From NCBI GenBank assembly GCA_902781505.1, contig CACZJL010000004.1, forward strand, positions 1 through 64,000: a DNA stretch of 64,000 nucleotides, in the 5' to 3' direction. Position numbers and translations under genes: made by a program. Source of the DNA: an uncultured Lachnospiraceae bacterium (lineage in GTDB: Bacteria; Bacillota; Clostridia; Lachnospirales; Lachnospiraceae). The notes below the pieces were generated by a model. The model did no database searches and was not told where the DNA came from. It worked only from the letters and a program-made list of their open reading frames with translations. Positions 46,626-55,126 of this stretch are shown one piece after another (the stretch's first letter is position 1; the number at the start of each line of letters is the position of its first letter).

Positions 46626-46678
46626 TCATTATGCGACTTAATATGTAATAATTCAACAATATCTTGCATTTTGGTATA
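46626..46678. promoter_or_regulatory. Overlapping divergent promoters for araC-type gene and galK
   Basis: Minus strand: TTGAAT (46649-46654) and CATAAT (46626-46631), spacing 17. Plus strand: TTCAAC (46650-46655) and TATAAA (46673-46678), spacing 17. The two -35 hexamers share bases, so binding of polymerase would be exclusive. Confidence 0.4.
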
Positions 46679-46761
46679 AAAGAAGTGTGATTATTTTATG
46701 GAAAGACAGGCTTAAGGGGAATATGATGAATCAAACGAAATGTGTCTGAAAGGGGCTTTTT

Positions 46762-47925
46762 ATGAGAGTCGAAGATTTAGTTCAATCATTTAAGAAACAG
46801 TTTGGTGAAACAGAAGTTGAACCGGCTGTGTTTTTCGCACCGGGAAGAGTTAATCTGATTGGTGAACATACAGATTACAACGGCGGTCATGTTTTCCCGT
46901 GTGCATTGACACTTGGAACATATGGCGTAATGCGAAAGAGAACCGATTCGAAATGTATGTATTTTTCTGAGAATTTTCCGAAGTACGGGGTGGTCGAGGG
47001 TGACCTGAACCATCTTGTCTATGAAAAACGCGCAAACTGGACGAATTACTGCGCAGGTGTTGTGAAAGCATTTGAGGATCGCGGTTTTAAACTGGATACC
47101 GGTTTTGATTTTCTGATTTACGGAAATATTCCATCCGGCTCAGGTCTTTCTTCTTCTGCGGCACTTGAAGTGCTCACAGGAACAGCGCTTGCTGGCGTTT
47201 ATGGCTTCGATGACCTCAGCAAAATTGATATTGCTCTGATTGGTCAGGAGTCGGAAAATGCTTTCTGCGGCCTGAACTGTGGCATTATGGATCAGTTCGC
47301 TTCTTCTTGCGGTAAGAAGGATTCAGCAATCTTTCTGGATACGGCGACTTTGGAATACACATATGTGCCGGTGAAATTAGATGGTGCTAAGATTGTGATT
47401 GTTAACAGCAAGGTGAAGCACAGTCTAGTTGATTCGGCATACAATGAGCGTCGTGCGACATGCGAGGCGGCATTAGAGAAGCTGCAGACGGTGGTTGATA
47501 TAAAGACGCTTTGTGACTTGAAGCCGGAAGAGTTTGAAAATCTTAAGTATGTGCTTGATGATGAAATTATGAGAAAGCGTGCAAAGCATGCAATCTACGA
47601 GAATGCAAGAACCATTGAGGCGGTTGCTGCTCTTGGCAGAAATGATCTTACGCGCTTTGGTGAGCTGATGAATGAATCCCATATTTCTCTTCGTGATGAT
47701 TATGAGACTTCCTGCGAGGAGACAGATCTTCTTGCAGAAATTGCCTGGAGTATTGATGGAGTCTATGGTTCACGAATCACCGGAGGTGGCTTCGGCGGCT
47801 GTATTGTCAGCATTGTGAAGGATGAGGCAATTCCTGAATTCAAGAGACGTATCACTTCAGAATACAAGGCAAAAACTCCGGAAATTTATGTAGTTGAAAT
47901 TGGTGATGGTGCACATGCTATTTAA
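46762..47925 (+). CDS. galK: Galactokinase
   Basis: A 387-residue GHMP kinase phosphorylating galactose at C1, first step of the Leloir pathway. The galactokinase signature GRVNLIGEHTDYNGG is at about 32-46, the GHMP ATP loop is PSGSGLSSSAALEV, and the C-terminal motif is SRITGGGFGGCIV. AAAGGGG before the ATG. galT and galE are not in the window. A bidirectional terminator follows at 47928. Confidence 0.97.
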   Translation: MRVEDLVQSFKKQFGETEVEPAVFFAPGRVNLIGEHTDYNGGHVFPCALTLGTYGVMRKRTDSKCMYFSENFPKYGVVEGDLNHLVYEKRANWTNYCAGVVKAFEDRGFKLDTGFDFLIYGNIPSGSGLSSSAALEVLTGTALAGVYGFDDLSKIDIALIGQESENAFCGLNCGIMDQFASSCGKKDSAIFLDTATLEYTYVPVKLDGAKIVIVNSKVKHSLVDSAYNERRATCEAALEKLQTVVDIKTLCDLKPEEFENLKYVLDDEIMRKRAKHAIYENARTIEAVAALGRNDLTRFGELMNESHISLRDDYETSCEETDLLAEIAWSIDGVYGSRITGGGFGGCIVSIVKDEAIPEFKRRITSEYKAKTPEIYVVEIGDGAHAI

Positions 47926-47927
47926 AA

Positions 47928-47975
47928 AAAAGGGAGCTGGAAAAAATGAGATAATCATTTTCTCCAGCTCCCTTT
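47928..47975. terminator. Bidirectional terminator between galK and lacI-type gene
   Basis: AAAGGGAGCTGGA/TCCAGCTCCCTTT stem with A and T flanks, between convergent genes. Confidence 0.88.
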
Positions 47976-48001
47976 CCAAAACCCCGCAGGTAAGTTAAAG
48001 C

Positions 48002-49009
48002 TTAGATTGTAGTTGATTTTCTTCTCTGAAGGTTTGCCTGGATGTACTGTTCGGCTTCCGGCTTCTCGTTTGAAAGGACACGCATCAGGTTGTTTACAGC
48101 AAGCTTGCAGACTTTCTGAACATGGTTGTCAATACTTGACAGTTCAGGAGTGGTGCAGTCAGCAAGAACAGAGTTATTATAACCGACAATTTCAATCTGC
48201 TCAGGGATGGAAATCTTGTTCTCAGCGGCAAATTTCATAGCGCCGACGGCTAAGTAGTCCTCAGAACAGATGACGGCGTCAACCGGCTTGTGGTCATCCT
48301 TTAAGCTCTGAAGATAATCTCTTGCTGCATAGATATCCTTCTCGCAAAGGTGTGTATATTCAATATAATTTGGAATTCCGTGCTCATCGAGTGCCTTCAG
48401 ATAACCGGAAAGCTTATTCATACCGGAGAGAGAAGTGGAAGAGTACAGATAAACAATGTGGCGCTTGCCTGCTTCGATCAGATCCGTTGTCACATCGTGA
48501 ATCGCCTTCGCATCATCGCACAGGACAGAATAAATATTATCACCCTTCATAGTACCATTTACCAGGAACACGGGAACGTCCTTGGCGGCGTTGCGAATAT
48601 AGCTGTTATCGTGATCTTCCGGTGCGTTTAACACATACTGAGAACCGGTGAGGATGATTGCATCCACGCGCTTGCTTAAGAGAAGATTCATGGAATTTCT
48701 CATGTCTTCAGGCTTGTTGCCGGTACAGCAAAGAATAGAATCATACTTCACCAAAGAAAGTTCCTGCTGAAGATAGTAGACCGCATTGGCAATGTAAGTA
48801 TCGGAACAGTCGTTGCACAGAATGCCGATGGTATTCATTGTGTTAAGACCGAGACCTCTTGCAAAGATATTTGGCGTATAATCAAGCTCCTCAATAGCCT
48901 TCATTACTTTTTTTCTTGTCGCTTCGGTCACATTTGCATTGCCGTTCAGAACTCTTGAAACCGTAGCAATAGAAACCCCTGCTTTTTTAGATACGTCATA
49001 AATATTCAT
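48002..49009 (-). CDS. LacI-family transcriptional regulator
   Basis: A 335-residue repressor. The N-terminal helix-turn-helix is NIYDVSKKAGVSIATVSRVLNGNANV, with the hinge helix at about 48-58. The periplasmic-binding-protein-like sensor follows (from NTIGILCNDCSDTYIANAVYYL). It is divergent from the UxaA-type dehydratase at 49230, so it probably responds to a hexuronate or related sugar acid; this is inferred only from position. Candidate operator repeats lie at 49064-49125. Confidence 0.93.
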   Translation of the reverse strand: MNIYDVSKKAGVSIATVSRVLNGNANVTEATRKKVMKAIEELDYTPNIFARGLGLNTMNTIGILCNDCSDTYIANAVYYLQQELSLVKYDSILCCTGNKPEDMRNSMNLLLSKRVDAIILTGSQYVLNAPEDHDNSYIRNAAKDVPVFLVNGTMKGDNIYSVLCDDAKAIHDVTTDLIEAGKRHIVYLYSSTSLSGMNKLSGYLKALDEHGIPNYIEYTHLCEKDIYAARDYLQSLKDDHKPVDAVICSEDYLAVGAMKFAAENKISIPEQIEIVGYNNSVLADCTTPELSSIDNHVQKVCKLAVNNLMRVLSNEKPEAEQYIQANLQRRKSTTI

Positions 49010-49063
49010 AGTTTTACCCCTTTTTGTCTCCCCTCAAAATCATTTTTAAGATTAACACGAGCA

Positions 49064-49125
49064 ATTAAAACACTATTGAAAGTGCTTACAGCCATTAAAA
49101 CAATTATAATTGGAAAATGCTTCAA
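49064..49125. repeat. Imperfect direct repeat, possible LacI-family operators
   Basis: ATTAAAACA followed by TTGAAAGTGCTTAC (49064-49089) recurs as ATTAAAACA followed by TTGGAAAATGCTTCAA (49094-49125). The second copy is partly palindromic (TTGGAA/TTCAA). About 35 bp lie between equivalent positions, in the shared intergenic region. Confidence 0.4.
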
Positions 49126-49172
49126 AAACAAGATTTAATTCAATTCAGATGTGAATTTGTGCCGGCTTTTCC

Positions 49173-49201
49173 TTGACAGAAAGAGCTATAAAGGGTATTT
49201 T
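49173..49201 (+). promoter_or_regulatory. Promoter of the UxaA-type gene
   Basis: TTGACA 49173-49178, TATTTT 49196-49201, 17 bp apart, 28 bases before the start. Confidence 0.6.
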
Positions 49202-49229
49202 TAATTCATCTAATTAATGGAGGAAAGTT

Positions 49230-50714
49230 ATGCAGGAATATATCAGAATTAATAAAGATGATAATGTCGCTGTTGCTTTAAAGCCACTCGACAAGGGCAC
49301 TGTATTAAACTTTGGTGACCTTTCTGTAACACTTACAGAAGATGTTCCACAGGGACATAAGGTTGCTATTAAGCCAATCGCTAAGGGCGGCGATGTAATC
49401 AAGTACGGTTTCCGTATTGGTCACATTCAGGAAGATGTTGAGCCGGGTACATGGGTTCACACTCATAATTTAAAGACAGCATTAGGCGATTTAAATACTT
49501 ATACATATCAGCCAACAGGCGTAGATGTAGAACCAACAGAAGAAGCATTCTTTGATGGTTATATGAGAGCAAACGGTACAGTCGGCGTTCGTAACGAAGT
49601 CTGGATCGTATGTACAGTAGGTTGTGTAAACTCTATTGCTCGTCAGATTGAGAAGGATGCAAGAAAGAGAAAGCCGGAAGGCGTTGAAGAAGTTGTTGCA
49701 TTCACACATCCATACGGATGTTCTCAGATGACAGAGGATCAGGAGAACACAAGAAAGATTCTTGCAGACCTGATCAACCATCCAAACGCCGGTGCAGTTC
49801 TTGTACTTGGCCTTGGCTGCGAAAACAGCCGTATTGAAGTTCTTAAGAACTACATCGGTGACGTTGATCCTGACCGCGTGAAGTTCCTTCAGGTTCAGGA
49901 TGTTGAAGATGAGCAGGAAGAAGCTGCAAAGCTCATGGATGAATTAATGGCTTACGCTGCTAACTTCAAGAGAGAAAAGATTTCTGCAAAGCACCTCGTA
50001 ATCGGTATGAAGTGCGGCGGTTCTGATGGTTTATCCGGTATCACAGCTAACCCAACAGTTGGTATGTTCTCTGATAAGCTTGTTTCCAAGGGTGGTACAA
50101 CAATCCTTACAGAAGTACCTGAAATGTTCGGTGCTGAAACACTTCTTATGAACCGTTGTGCAAATGAAGAGCTCTTCAACCAGACTGTTGATTTAATTAA
50201 CGACTTCAAGAAATACTTCATCAAGAATGGTCAGGAAATTTATGAAAATCCATCTCCGGGTAACAAGGATGGCGGTATTACAACACTTGAGGATAAGTCC
50301 TTAGGTTGCACTCAGAAGTCCGGTTCTTCCCTCGTAAGGGGCGTTGTTCCTTACGCTGGAAGAGTTAAGGAAAATGGTCTCAACCTCCTTTCTGCTCCCG
50401 GTAATGACCTCGTTGCTGCTACAGCATGTGCTGCTGCAGGTGCACAGATCGTGCTCTTTACAACAGGCCGTGGTACACCATTTGCCAGCCCGGTTCCAAC
50501 AGTTAAGATCGCTACAAATACTCGTCTTGCAACAAAGAAGAAGAACTGGATTGATTTCAACGCTGGCCGCATGATAACAGACGAGATTCCTATGGAGCAG
50601 CTCTCTGATGAGTTATTCCAGTTAGTTCTTGACGTTGCTTCCGGTAAGAGGGTCAAGGCTGAAGAAGAAGGATTCCATGATTTCGCAATCTTCAAGCAGG
50701 GCGTTACACTTTAA
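49230..50714 (+). CDS. uxaA: UxaA-family altronate/sugar-acid dehydratase
   Basis: A 494-residue enzyme of the altronate/galactarate dehydratase family, giving 2-keto-3-deoxy sugar acids. It is the fused form: an N-terminal SAF-like domain (1-90, including VAIKPIAKGGDVIKYG and the metal-binding HTHN) followed by the large catalytic domain (about 110-494). Conserved cysteines appear in VCTVGCVNS, GLGCENS and GMKCGGSDG, and the C-terminus carries TTGRGTPF. D-altronate is the commonest substrate, with D-galactarate or another aldonate possible. ATG with GGAGGAAAG upstream. It is a single gene controlled from a region shared with a LacI-type regulator. Confidence 0.88.
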   Translation: MQEYIRINKDDNVAVALKPLDKGTVLNFGDLSVTLTEDVPQGHKVAIKPIAKGGDVIKYGFRIGHIQEDVEPGTWVHTHNLKTALGDLNTYTYQPTGVDVEPTEEAFFDGYMRANGTVGVRNEVWIVCTVGCVNSIARQIEKDARKRKPEGVEEVVAFTHPYGCSQMTEDQENTRKILADLINHPNAGAVLVLGLGCENSRIEVLKNYIGDVDPDRVKFLQVQDVEDEQEEAAKLMDELMAYAANFKREKISAKHLVIGMKCGGSDGLSGITANPTVGMFSDKLVSKGGTTILTEVPEMFGAETLLMNRCANEELFNQTVDLINDFKKYFIKNGQEIYENPSPGNKDGGITTLEDKSLGCTQKSGSSLVRGVVPYAGRVKENGLNLLSAPGNDLVAATACAAAGAQIVLFTTGRGTPFASPVPTVKIATNTRLATKKKNWIDFNAGRMITDEIPMEQLSDELFQLVLDVASGKRVKAEEEGFHDFAIFKQGVTL

Positions 50715-50775
50715 TGCTTTCACCTTGATGACAGGCTGATGCGTAAATAAAGTAAAATTAGATTAATTATTAAAG

Positions 50776-50818
50776 AGAGGATGAATGCTGGCTGATGCCG
50801 GGTTCAGCCTCTTTTTTT
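50776..50818 (+). terminator. Terminator after the UxaA-type gene
   Basis: AGAGGATGAAT pairs imperfectly with GTTCAGCCTCT around a GC-rich loop, followed by TTTTTTT. Confidence 0.75.
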
Positions 50819-50825
50819 ACGCGCG

Positions 50826-50906
50826 GCGGCAAAGGGAGACGCGTGTCGGGCAAAAGGAGAGGCATACCGACAAAGGGGCGCAGCTTGCGCAGCGACAAGC
50901 TCCTAT
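50826..50906 (+). repeat. GC-rich block with 20-21 bp imperfect repeats
   Basis: CAAA motifs begin at 50830, 50851 and 50871, each followed by G-rich sequence (GGGAGACGC, AGGAGAGGC, GGGGCGC), with a weaker fourth copy at 50896. The block stands out from the A/T-rich intergenic norm here. It lies just before the TPR protein gene; function unknown. Confidence 0.45.
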
Positions 50907-50941
50907 GGTAGTATAAAAGGAGTTTAAGGGAGTAGTGATTT

Positions 50942-52639
50942 ATGACTGAACAGGATGACATTTTTGGTGAAACAAAGGAGCTTACAAAGCAGACCGTGAT
51001 TCACCGCGAGGATTTACACAGTACAAAACAGATTGTGCTCGGTGGCACCATTCTTTCAGACGAAGGAATCCGTGAGGGTTCTGTCAGTATTGATATGGAG
51101 ACCGTGAAGAAGCACATGATTGATCCGAGTAAAAAAGAAATAAAGCCGGATGATACAGAACCGATTGACGAAGAGATGGTTGATTCCATCCGTCAGCTTG
51201 TGGAAGAGGAAGAGTATTCCGCACAGGGCAATCTATCCTTAAGAACCGGAAATACAGGTGTGGTCGGAATGCCGGAAGAAAACGAACGTTTTCAGACAGC
51301 AGAAATCCCTACAGTTACGCATGTTGAACGACCTCGTCCGTCAAATCCTGACACGGTCAGTGAGGAAGAAGCGGTAAGGACAAAAGAACAGGTGAGGGCG
51401 GAAGAACCGGACAATGCATTTTTGAAATTTATTCTTAAATACAAGATTGCACTTGGCGTAGTTGTTGCAGCAATTGTGTGCGCCGCGGCATTTGCCACGA
51501 GTCTGATTGAGTACAATAAAAAGCAGTCGTATGACTATAATCTGAATGCCGGTAATCAGGCCTATATGAATCATGAGTACCAGAATGCCATCGGGTATTT
51601 CGAGAAGGCGGAAGAGACGACAACCGGCAAGGGCAATATTGAACTGCTTTACAAGATGGCAGATTGTTATCAGAATCTGAATGAAATCGATAAGGCAACG
51701 GATATTTTAAGGCAGCTTTTAAAGCAGCAGGAAAATTACGCTGATGCGATAAAGATGCTTTCAAAGATTTATTATGATGACAGAAATGGCAATGCGTTAA
51801 ATGAGATGATTAGCCAGTATCGCGGGTCAGAATCGGAAAAGTATCTGACACAGTATGAGGTCTCGGAACCTGTCTTCAGTTCAAAGGGAGGCAAGTACGA
51901 GGATGCTTTAAGTCTTGAAATTACTGCCGATAACGGGAACAGCATTTACTATACGCTCGATGGAAGGGAAGCAAATACGTCTGGATTAAAGTATAACGAT
52001 CCAATCAGTCTGACTAACGGAAAGACGACAATCAAAGCGGTAGCGGTCAATGAAATCGGAGTGATTTCGAATCAGATTGAAGAGACATATGAGATTTCCT
52101 ACAGAAAGCCGGATGCGCCAAATGTGTCCCCGGCGTCAGGAACCTTTGAAAAGGGTGAGAAGATTGTAATTACGAATCTCTCCCGTTCAGATCGTTGCTT
52201 CTATACGTTAGACGGTTCGGAACCGACGTCAGCAAGCACGGAATACGCAGGACCTATTGAAATTCCGGATGGAAACACGATTTTCTCTGCAATCATTATT
52301 TCAAATCATGACCTGGCAAGTTCTGTAACAAGAAGAAACTACATTGTTTCAACGGCTAAGACCCTCACATATGACGAGGCATTATCAGCACTTCGAAGTC
52401 GAATGACGGAAAAGGGCGAGCTGACTGGCAGTGATAAGACAACGACCGGCGAGACGGTCACATTCTCGCAGAGAGAAAATGTGACATTAAACGGAGTGGC
52501 TTTGTATTGCATCCAGGTTACCATAGCTAAGGCAGGTGCGACGGAAAGCACGGTAAAGTACTTTGGCTGTGGGATTACATCAGGAAAGCTTTATCAGCTC
52601 AACGTTGACGGCGTCAATGTGGTAGGAACGGAATATTAG
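50942..52639 (+). CDS. Membrane-anchored TPR protein with two chitobiase-like (CHB_HEX_C) domains
   Basis: A 565-residue protein of unknown function. Residues 1-165 are acidic and probably cytosolic. One membrane helix is at about 168-190 (IALGVVVAAIVCAAAFATSLI). TPR-like helices follow (about 199-285, AGNQAYMNHEYQNAIGYFEKA and LLYKMADCYQNLNEIDKATDIL). Two domains of the chitobiase/beta-hexosaminidase C-terminal type come next, each with YTLDG (YTLDGREANTSG at about 337, YTLDGSEPTSAS at about 421). A last domain (about 475-565) is unassigned. No catalytic domain is visible; it may organise a surface or cell-wall complex. GGGAG before the ATG. Confidence 0.8.
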   Translation: MTEQDDIFGETKELTKQTVIHREDLHSTKQIVLGGTILSDEGIREGSVSIDMETVKKHMIDPSKKEIKPDDTEPIDEEMVDSIRQLVEEEEYSAQGNLSLRTGNTGVVGMPEENERFQTAEIPTVTHVERPRPSNPDTVSEEEAVRTKEQVRAEEPDNAFLKFILKYKIALGVVVAAIVCAAAFATSLIEYNKKQSYDYNLNAGNQAYMNHEYQNAIGYFEKAEETTTGKGNIELLYKMADCYQNLNEIDKATDILRQLLKQQENYADAIKMLSKIYYDDRNGNALNEMISQYRGSESEKYLTQYEVSEPVFSSKGGKYEDALSLEITADNGNSIYYTLDGREANTSGLKYNDPISLTNGKTTIKAVAVNEIGVISNQIEETYEISYRKPDAPNVSPASGTFEKGEKIVITNLSRSDRCFYTLDGSEPTSASTEYAGPIEIPDGNTIFSAIIISNHDLASSVTRRNYIVSTAKTLTYDEALSALRSRMTEKGELTGSDKTTTGETVTFSQRENVTLNGVALYCIQVTIAKAGATESTVKYFGCGITSGKLYQLNVDGVNVVGTEY

Positions 52640-52644
52640 ACTTA

Positions 52645-52684
52645 AATCCCTGCAATTCATGTATACAAGAATTGCAGGGATTTT
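52645..52684 (+). terminator. Terminator after the TPR protein gene
   Basis: AATCCCTGCAATTC/GAATTGCAGGGATT stem with TTTTTC after it. Confidence 0.9.
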
Positions 52685-52697
52685 TCGCTTTAATAGC

Positions 52698-52726
52698 TTG
52701 AAATTTCTTGTTAATTATTCTACAAT
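52698..52726 (+). promoter_or_regulatory. Promoter of nfnAB
   Basis: TTGAAA 52698-52703 and TACAAT 52721-52726 with exact 17 bp spacing, 39 bases before the start. The spacer and -10 are occupied by the Rex-like operator. Confidence 0.75.
52708..52725 (+). promoter_or_regulatory. Rex-binding operator at nfnAB
   Basis: TTGTTAATTATTCTACAA matches the clostridial Rex box TTGTTAANNNNTTAACAA at 12 of 14 defined positions. It covers the promoter spacer and most of the -10, a position that would block RNA polymerase. Rex is encoded at 13752. Match seen directly; binding inferred. Confidence 0.65.
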
Positions 52727-52764
52727 TTGCAACAGAGTTTAATTTATCGTGAAAGGAGTTCACA

Positions 52765-53646
52765 ATGTATAAGATTTTAAAAGCGGAGATGATTGCTGAG
52801 AAGATTTATCTCAATGTAGTCGAAGCTCCAAGAGTTGCAGAGCACTGTTTACCAGGCCAGTTCGTAATTACGAAGCTCGATGAGAAGGGGGAAAGAATTC
52901 CTTTGACAATCTGTGATTATGACCGTGAAGCAGGTACGGTTACAATCGTTTTCCAGGTTGTTGGTGCAACTACTCAGAAGATGGCAGCATTAAAGGCTGG
53001 AGACGCATATGAGGATTTCGTAGGTCCTTTAGGTCGTCCATCTGATTTAACAGAAGAGCCAATCGAAGAATTAAAGAAAAAGAAGATTGTGTTTGTTGCA
53101 GGTGGTGTTGGTACAGCTCCTGTTTACCCTCAGGTCAAGTGGCTTCATGAGCACGGCGTTGATGTTGACGTTATCGTTGGTGCCAAGACAAAGGACCTCA
53201 TCATGTATGAAGAGCAGATGAAGGAAGTAGCAGGTAACCTCTATATCACAACAGACGACGGCAGCTATGTTCGCAAGGGTATGGGTACCGATGTATTAAA
53301 GGATCTGGTTGAAAACCAGGGCAAGAAGTATGATCACTGTGTTGCAATCGGACCACTGATCATGATGAAGTTTGTATGTAAGCTCACAAAGGAACTTGGA
53401 ATTCCAACCGTTGTTTCCATGAACCCAATCATGGTTGATGGTACAGGAATGTGCGGCGCTTGTCGTATTGCAGTCGGAGATGAAATCAAGTTCGCTTGTG
53501 TAGACGGTCCTGAATTTGATGGCCATTTAGTAGATTTTGACCAGGCTATGAAGCGTCAGCAGATGTATAAGACAGAAGAAGGAAGAGCTATGCTCGCACT
53601 TCAGGAAGGCGATACACATCACGGCGGCTGCGGAAACTGCCAGTAA
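52765..53646 (+). CDS. nfnA: Ferredoxin-NADP+ reductase subunit alpha (NfnA-type)
   Basis: A 293-residue FAD- and [2Fe-2S]-containing subunit of the ferredoxin/NAD(P)H transhydrogenase type, related to dihydroorotate dehydrogenase electron-transfer subunits. The FAD-binding part shows PLTICDYDREAGTVTIVFQVVGATT. The NAD(H) site begins VFVAGGVGTAPVYPQVK. The Fe-S ligands lie near the C-terminus in GTGMCGACRI and FACVDGPEFDGH, and it ends in CGNC. The partner NfnB follows after 24 bases. Bifurcating Nfn couples NADH and reduced ferredoxin to NADPH; the pair is often mis-annotated as glutamate synthase. Confidence 0.9.
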   Translation: MYKILKAEMIAEKIYLNVVEAPRVAEHCLPGQFVITKLDEKGERIPLTICDYDREAGTVTIVFQVVGATTQKMAALKAGDAYEDFVGPLGRPSDLTEEPIEELKKKKIVFVAGGVGTAPVYPQVKWLHEHGVDVDVIVGAKTKDLIMYEEQMKEVAGNLYITTDDGSYVRKGMGTDVLKDLVENQGKKYDHCVAIGPLIMMKFVCKLTKELGIPTVVSMNPIMVDGTGMCGACRIAVGDEIKFACVDGPEFDGHLVDFDQAMKRQQMYKTEEGRAMLALQEGDTHHGGCGNCQ

Positions 53647-53670
53647 TCAAGATTAGAAAGGAAATCAACT

Positions 53671-55056
53671 ATGGACATGATGAAAAAAGTGCCTGTAAGA
53701 GAACAGGCTCCTGACGTAAGAAATAAGAACTTCGAAGAAGTATGTTTAGGATATAACCAGGAAGAAGCAATGGAAGAGGCCACAAGATGCCTGCATTGTA
53801 AGAATGCAAGATGTATCGAAGGATGTCCTGTATCCATCAACATTCCTGACTTTATTGAAGCTGTTAAGGGCGGAGATATTAAGGAAGCTTATCGCGTAAT
53901 TTCTGAATCTTCTGCACTACCAGCTGTTTGTGGACGTGTATGTCCTCAGGAATCTCAGTGTGAAGGTAAGTGTATCCGTGGAATCAAGGGCGAAGCCGTA
54001 TCCATCGGTAAGCTTGAGAGATTCGTAGCTGACTGGGCAAGGGAAAATGGCCTTGAGCCGGAAGCTCCAGCTGCGAAGAACGGCAAGAAGGTTGCAGTAA
54101 TCGGGTGTGGTCCTGCCGGAATTACATGTGCAGGTGACTTAGCTAAGAAGGGCTATGATGTAACAATTTTTGAAGCACTTCATCAGCCAGGCGGCGTACT
54201 TGTTTACGGTATTCCTGAATTCCGTCTTCCAAAGGATACAGTCGTAGCTCACGAAGTTGAAAACATCAAGAAGCTCGGCGTTAAGATCGAGACAAATGTT
54301 ATCATCGGTCGTTCCGTAACAATCGATCAGCTCCTTTCCGAAGAAGGCTTTGATGCTGTATTCATAGGTTCCGGTGCAGGCCTTCCAAGATTCATGGGAA
54401 TCCCAGGTGAAAACGCAAATGGTGTATTCTCGGCTAATGAGTATCTTACAAGAAGTAACCTGATGAAGGCATTCCGTGATGATTACGATACACCAATTGC
54501 AAGATTCAAGAAGGTTGCAGTCGTTGGTGGCGGTAATGTAGCTATGGATGCTGCAAGAACTGCTTTAAGACTTGGTGCAGAAGTACATGTTGTTTACAGA
54601 AGATCTGAAGAAGAGCTTCCTGCAAGAGCTGAAGAAGTACATCACGCTAAGGAAGAGGGAATCATCTTTGATCTCCTCACAAATCCAACAGAGATTCTCA
54701 CAGATGAGAACGGTTGGGTTTCCGGTATCCGTTGCGTAAAGATGCAGCTTGGCGAGCCTGATGCATCCGGCAGAAGAAGACCGGAAGTAATTGAAGGTTC
54801 TGAGTTCGATATGGACCTCGATGCTGTAATCATGGCACTTGGTACTTCCCCAAACCCACTGATTCACTCTACAACAAAGGGTCTTGAAGTAAATAAGAGA
54901 CAGTGCATTATCGCTGAAGAAGAGACAGGTAAGACATCTAAGGACGGCGTTTTCGCTGGTGGTGATGCTGTAACAGGTGCGGCTACAGTAATCCTTGCAA
55001 TGGGTGCCGGTAAGGCAGGTGCGAAGGGTATTGATGAGTATCTTTCAAATAAGTAA
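53671..55056 (+). CDS. nfnB: NfnB-type NADPH subunit (glutamate synthase small-subunit-like)
   Basis: A 461-residue flavoprotein with two [4Fe-4S] ligand sets near the N-terminus (CLHCKNARCIEGCPVSINIP; CGRVCPQESQCEGKC). A FAD Rossmann motif VAVIGCGPAGITCAGDLAKKG, GGVLVYGIPEFRLPK and an NADPH motif VAVVGGGNVAMDAARTALRLG follow. No glutamine amidotransferase or synthase domain is adjacent, so together with nfnA it fits NfnAB rather than glutamate synthase. The electron-bifurcating function is inferred from the gene pair. Terminator at 55080. Confidence 0.9.
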   Translation: MDMMKKVPVREQAPDVRNKNFEEVCLGYNQEEAMEEATRCLHCKNARCIEGCPVSINIPDFIEAVKGGDIKEAYRVISESSALPAVCGRVCPQESQCEGKCIRGIKGEAVSIGKLERFVADWARENGLEPEAPAAKNGKKVAVIGCGPAGITCAGDLAKKGYDVTIFEALHQPGGVLVYGIPEFRLPKDTVVAHEVENIKKLGVKIETNVIIGRSVTIDQLLSEEGFDAVFIGSGAGLPRFMGIPGENANGVFSANEYLTRSNLMKAFRDDYDTPIARFKKVAVVGGGNVAMDAARTALRLGAEVHVVYRRSEEELPARAEEVHHAKEEGIIFDLLTNPTEILTDENGWVSGIRCVKMQLGEPDASGRRRPEVIEGSEFDMDLDAVIMALGTSPNPLIHSTTKGLEVNKRQCIIAEEETGKTSKDGVFAGGDAVTGAATVILAMGAGKAGAKGIDEYLSNK

Positions 55057-55079
55057 TCCCTGTATTTAAAGATGTTTTG

Positions 55080-55112
55080 GGCTGTTCAGGCATCACCTGA
55101 ACAGCCTTTTTA
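55080..55112 (+). terminator. Terminator after nfnB
   Basis: GGCTGTTCAGG/CCTGAACAGCC with CATCA loop and TTTTT. Confidence 0.92.
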
Positions 55113-55126
55113 ATTTAGGAGAAGAT

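Noticed and set aside
53671-55056. Glutamate synthase small subunit (gltD) as the name for this gene
   Set aside because: No large subunit is nearby and it is paired with an NfnA-type partner under a Rex site, so NfnB fits better, though sequence families overlap.
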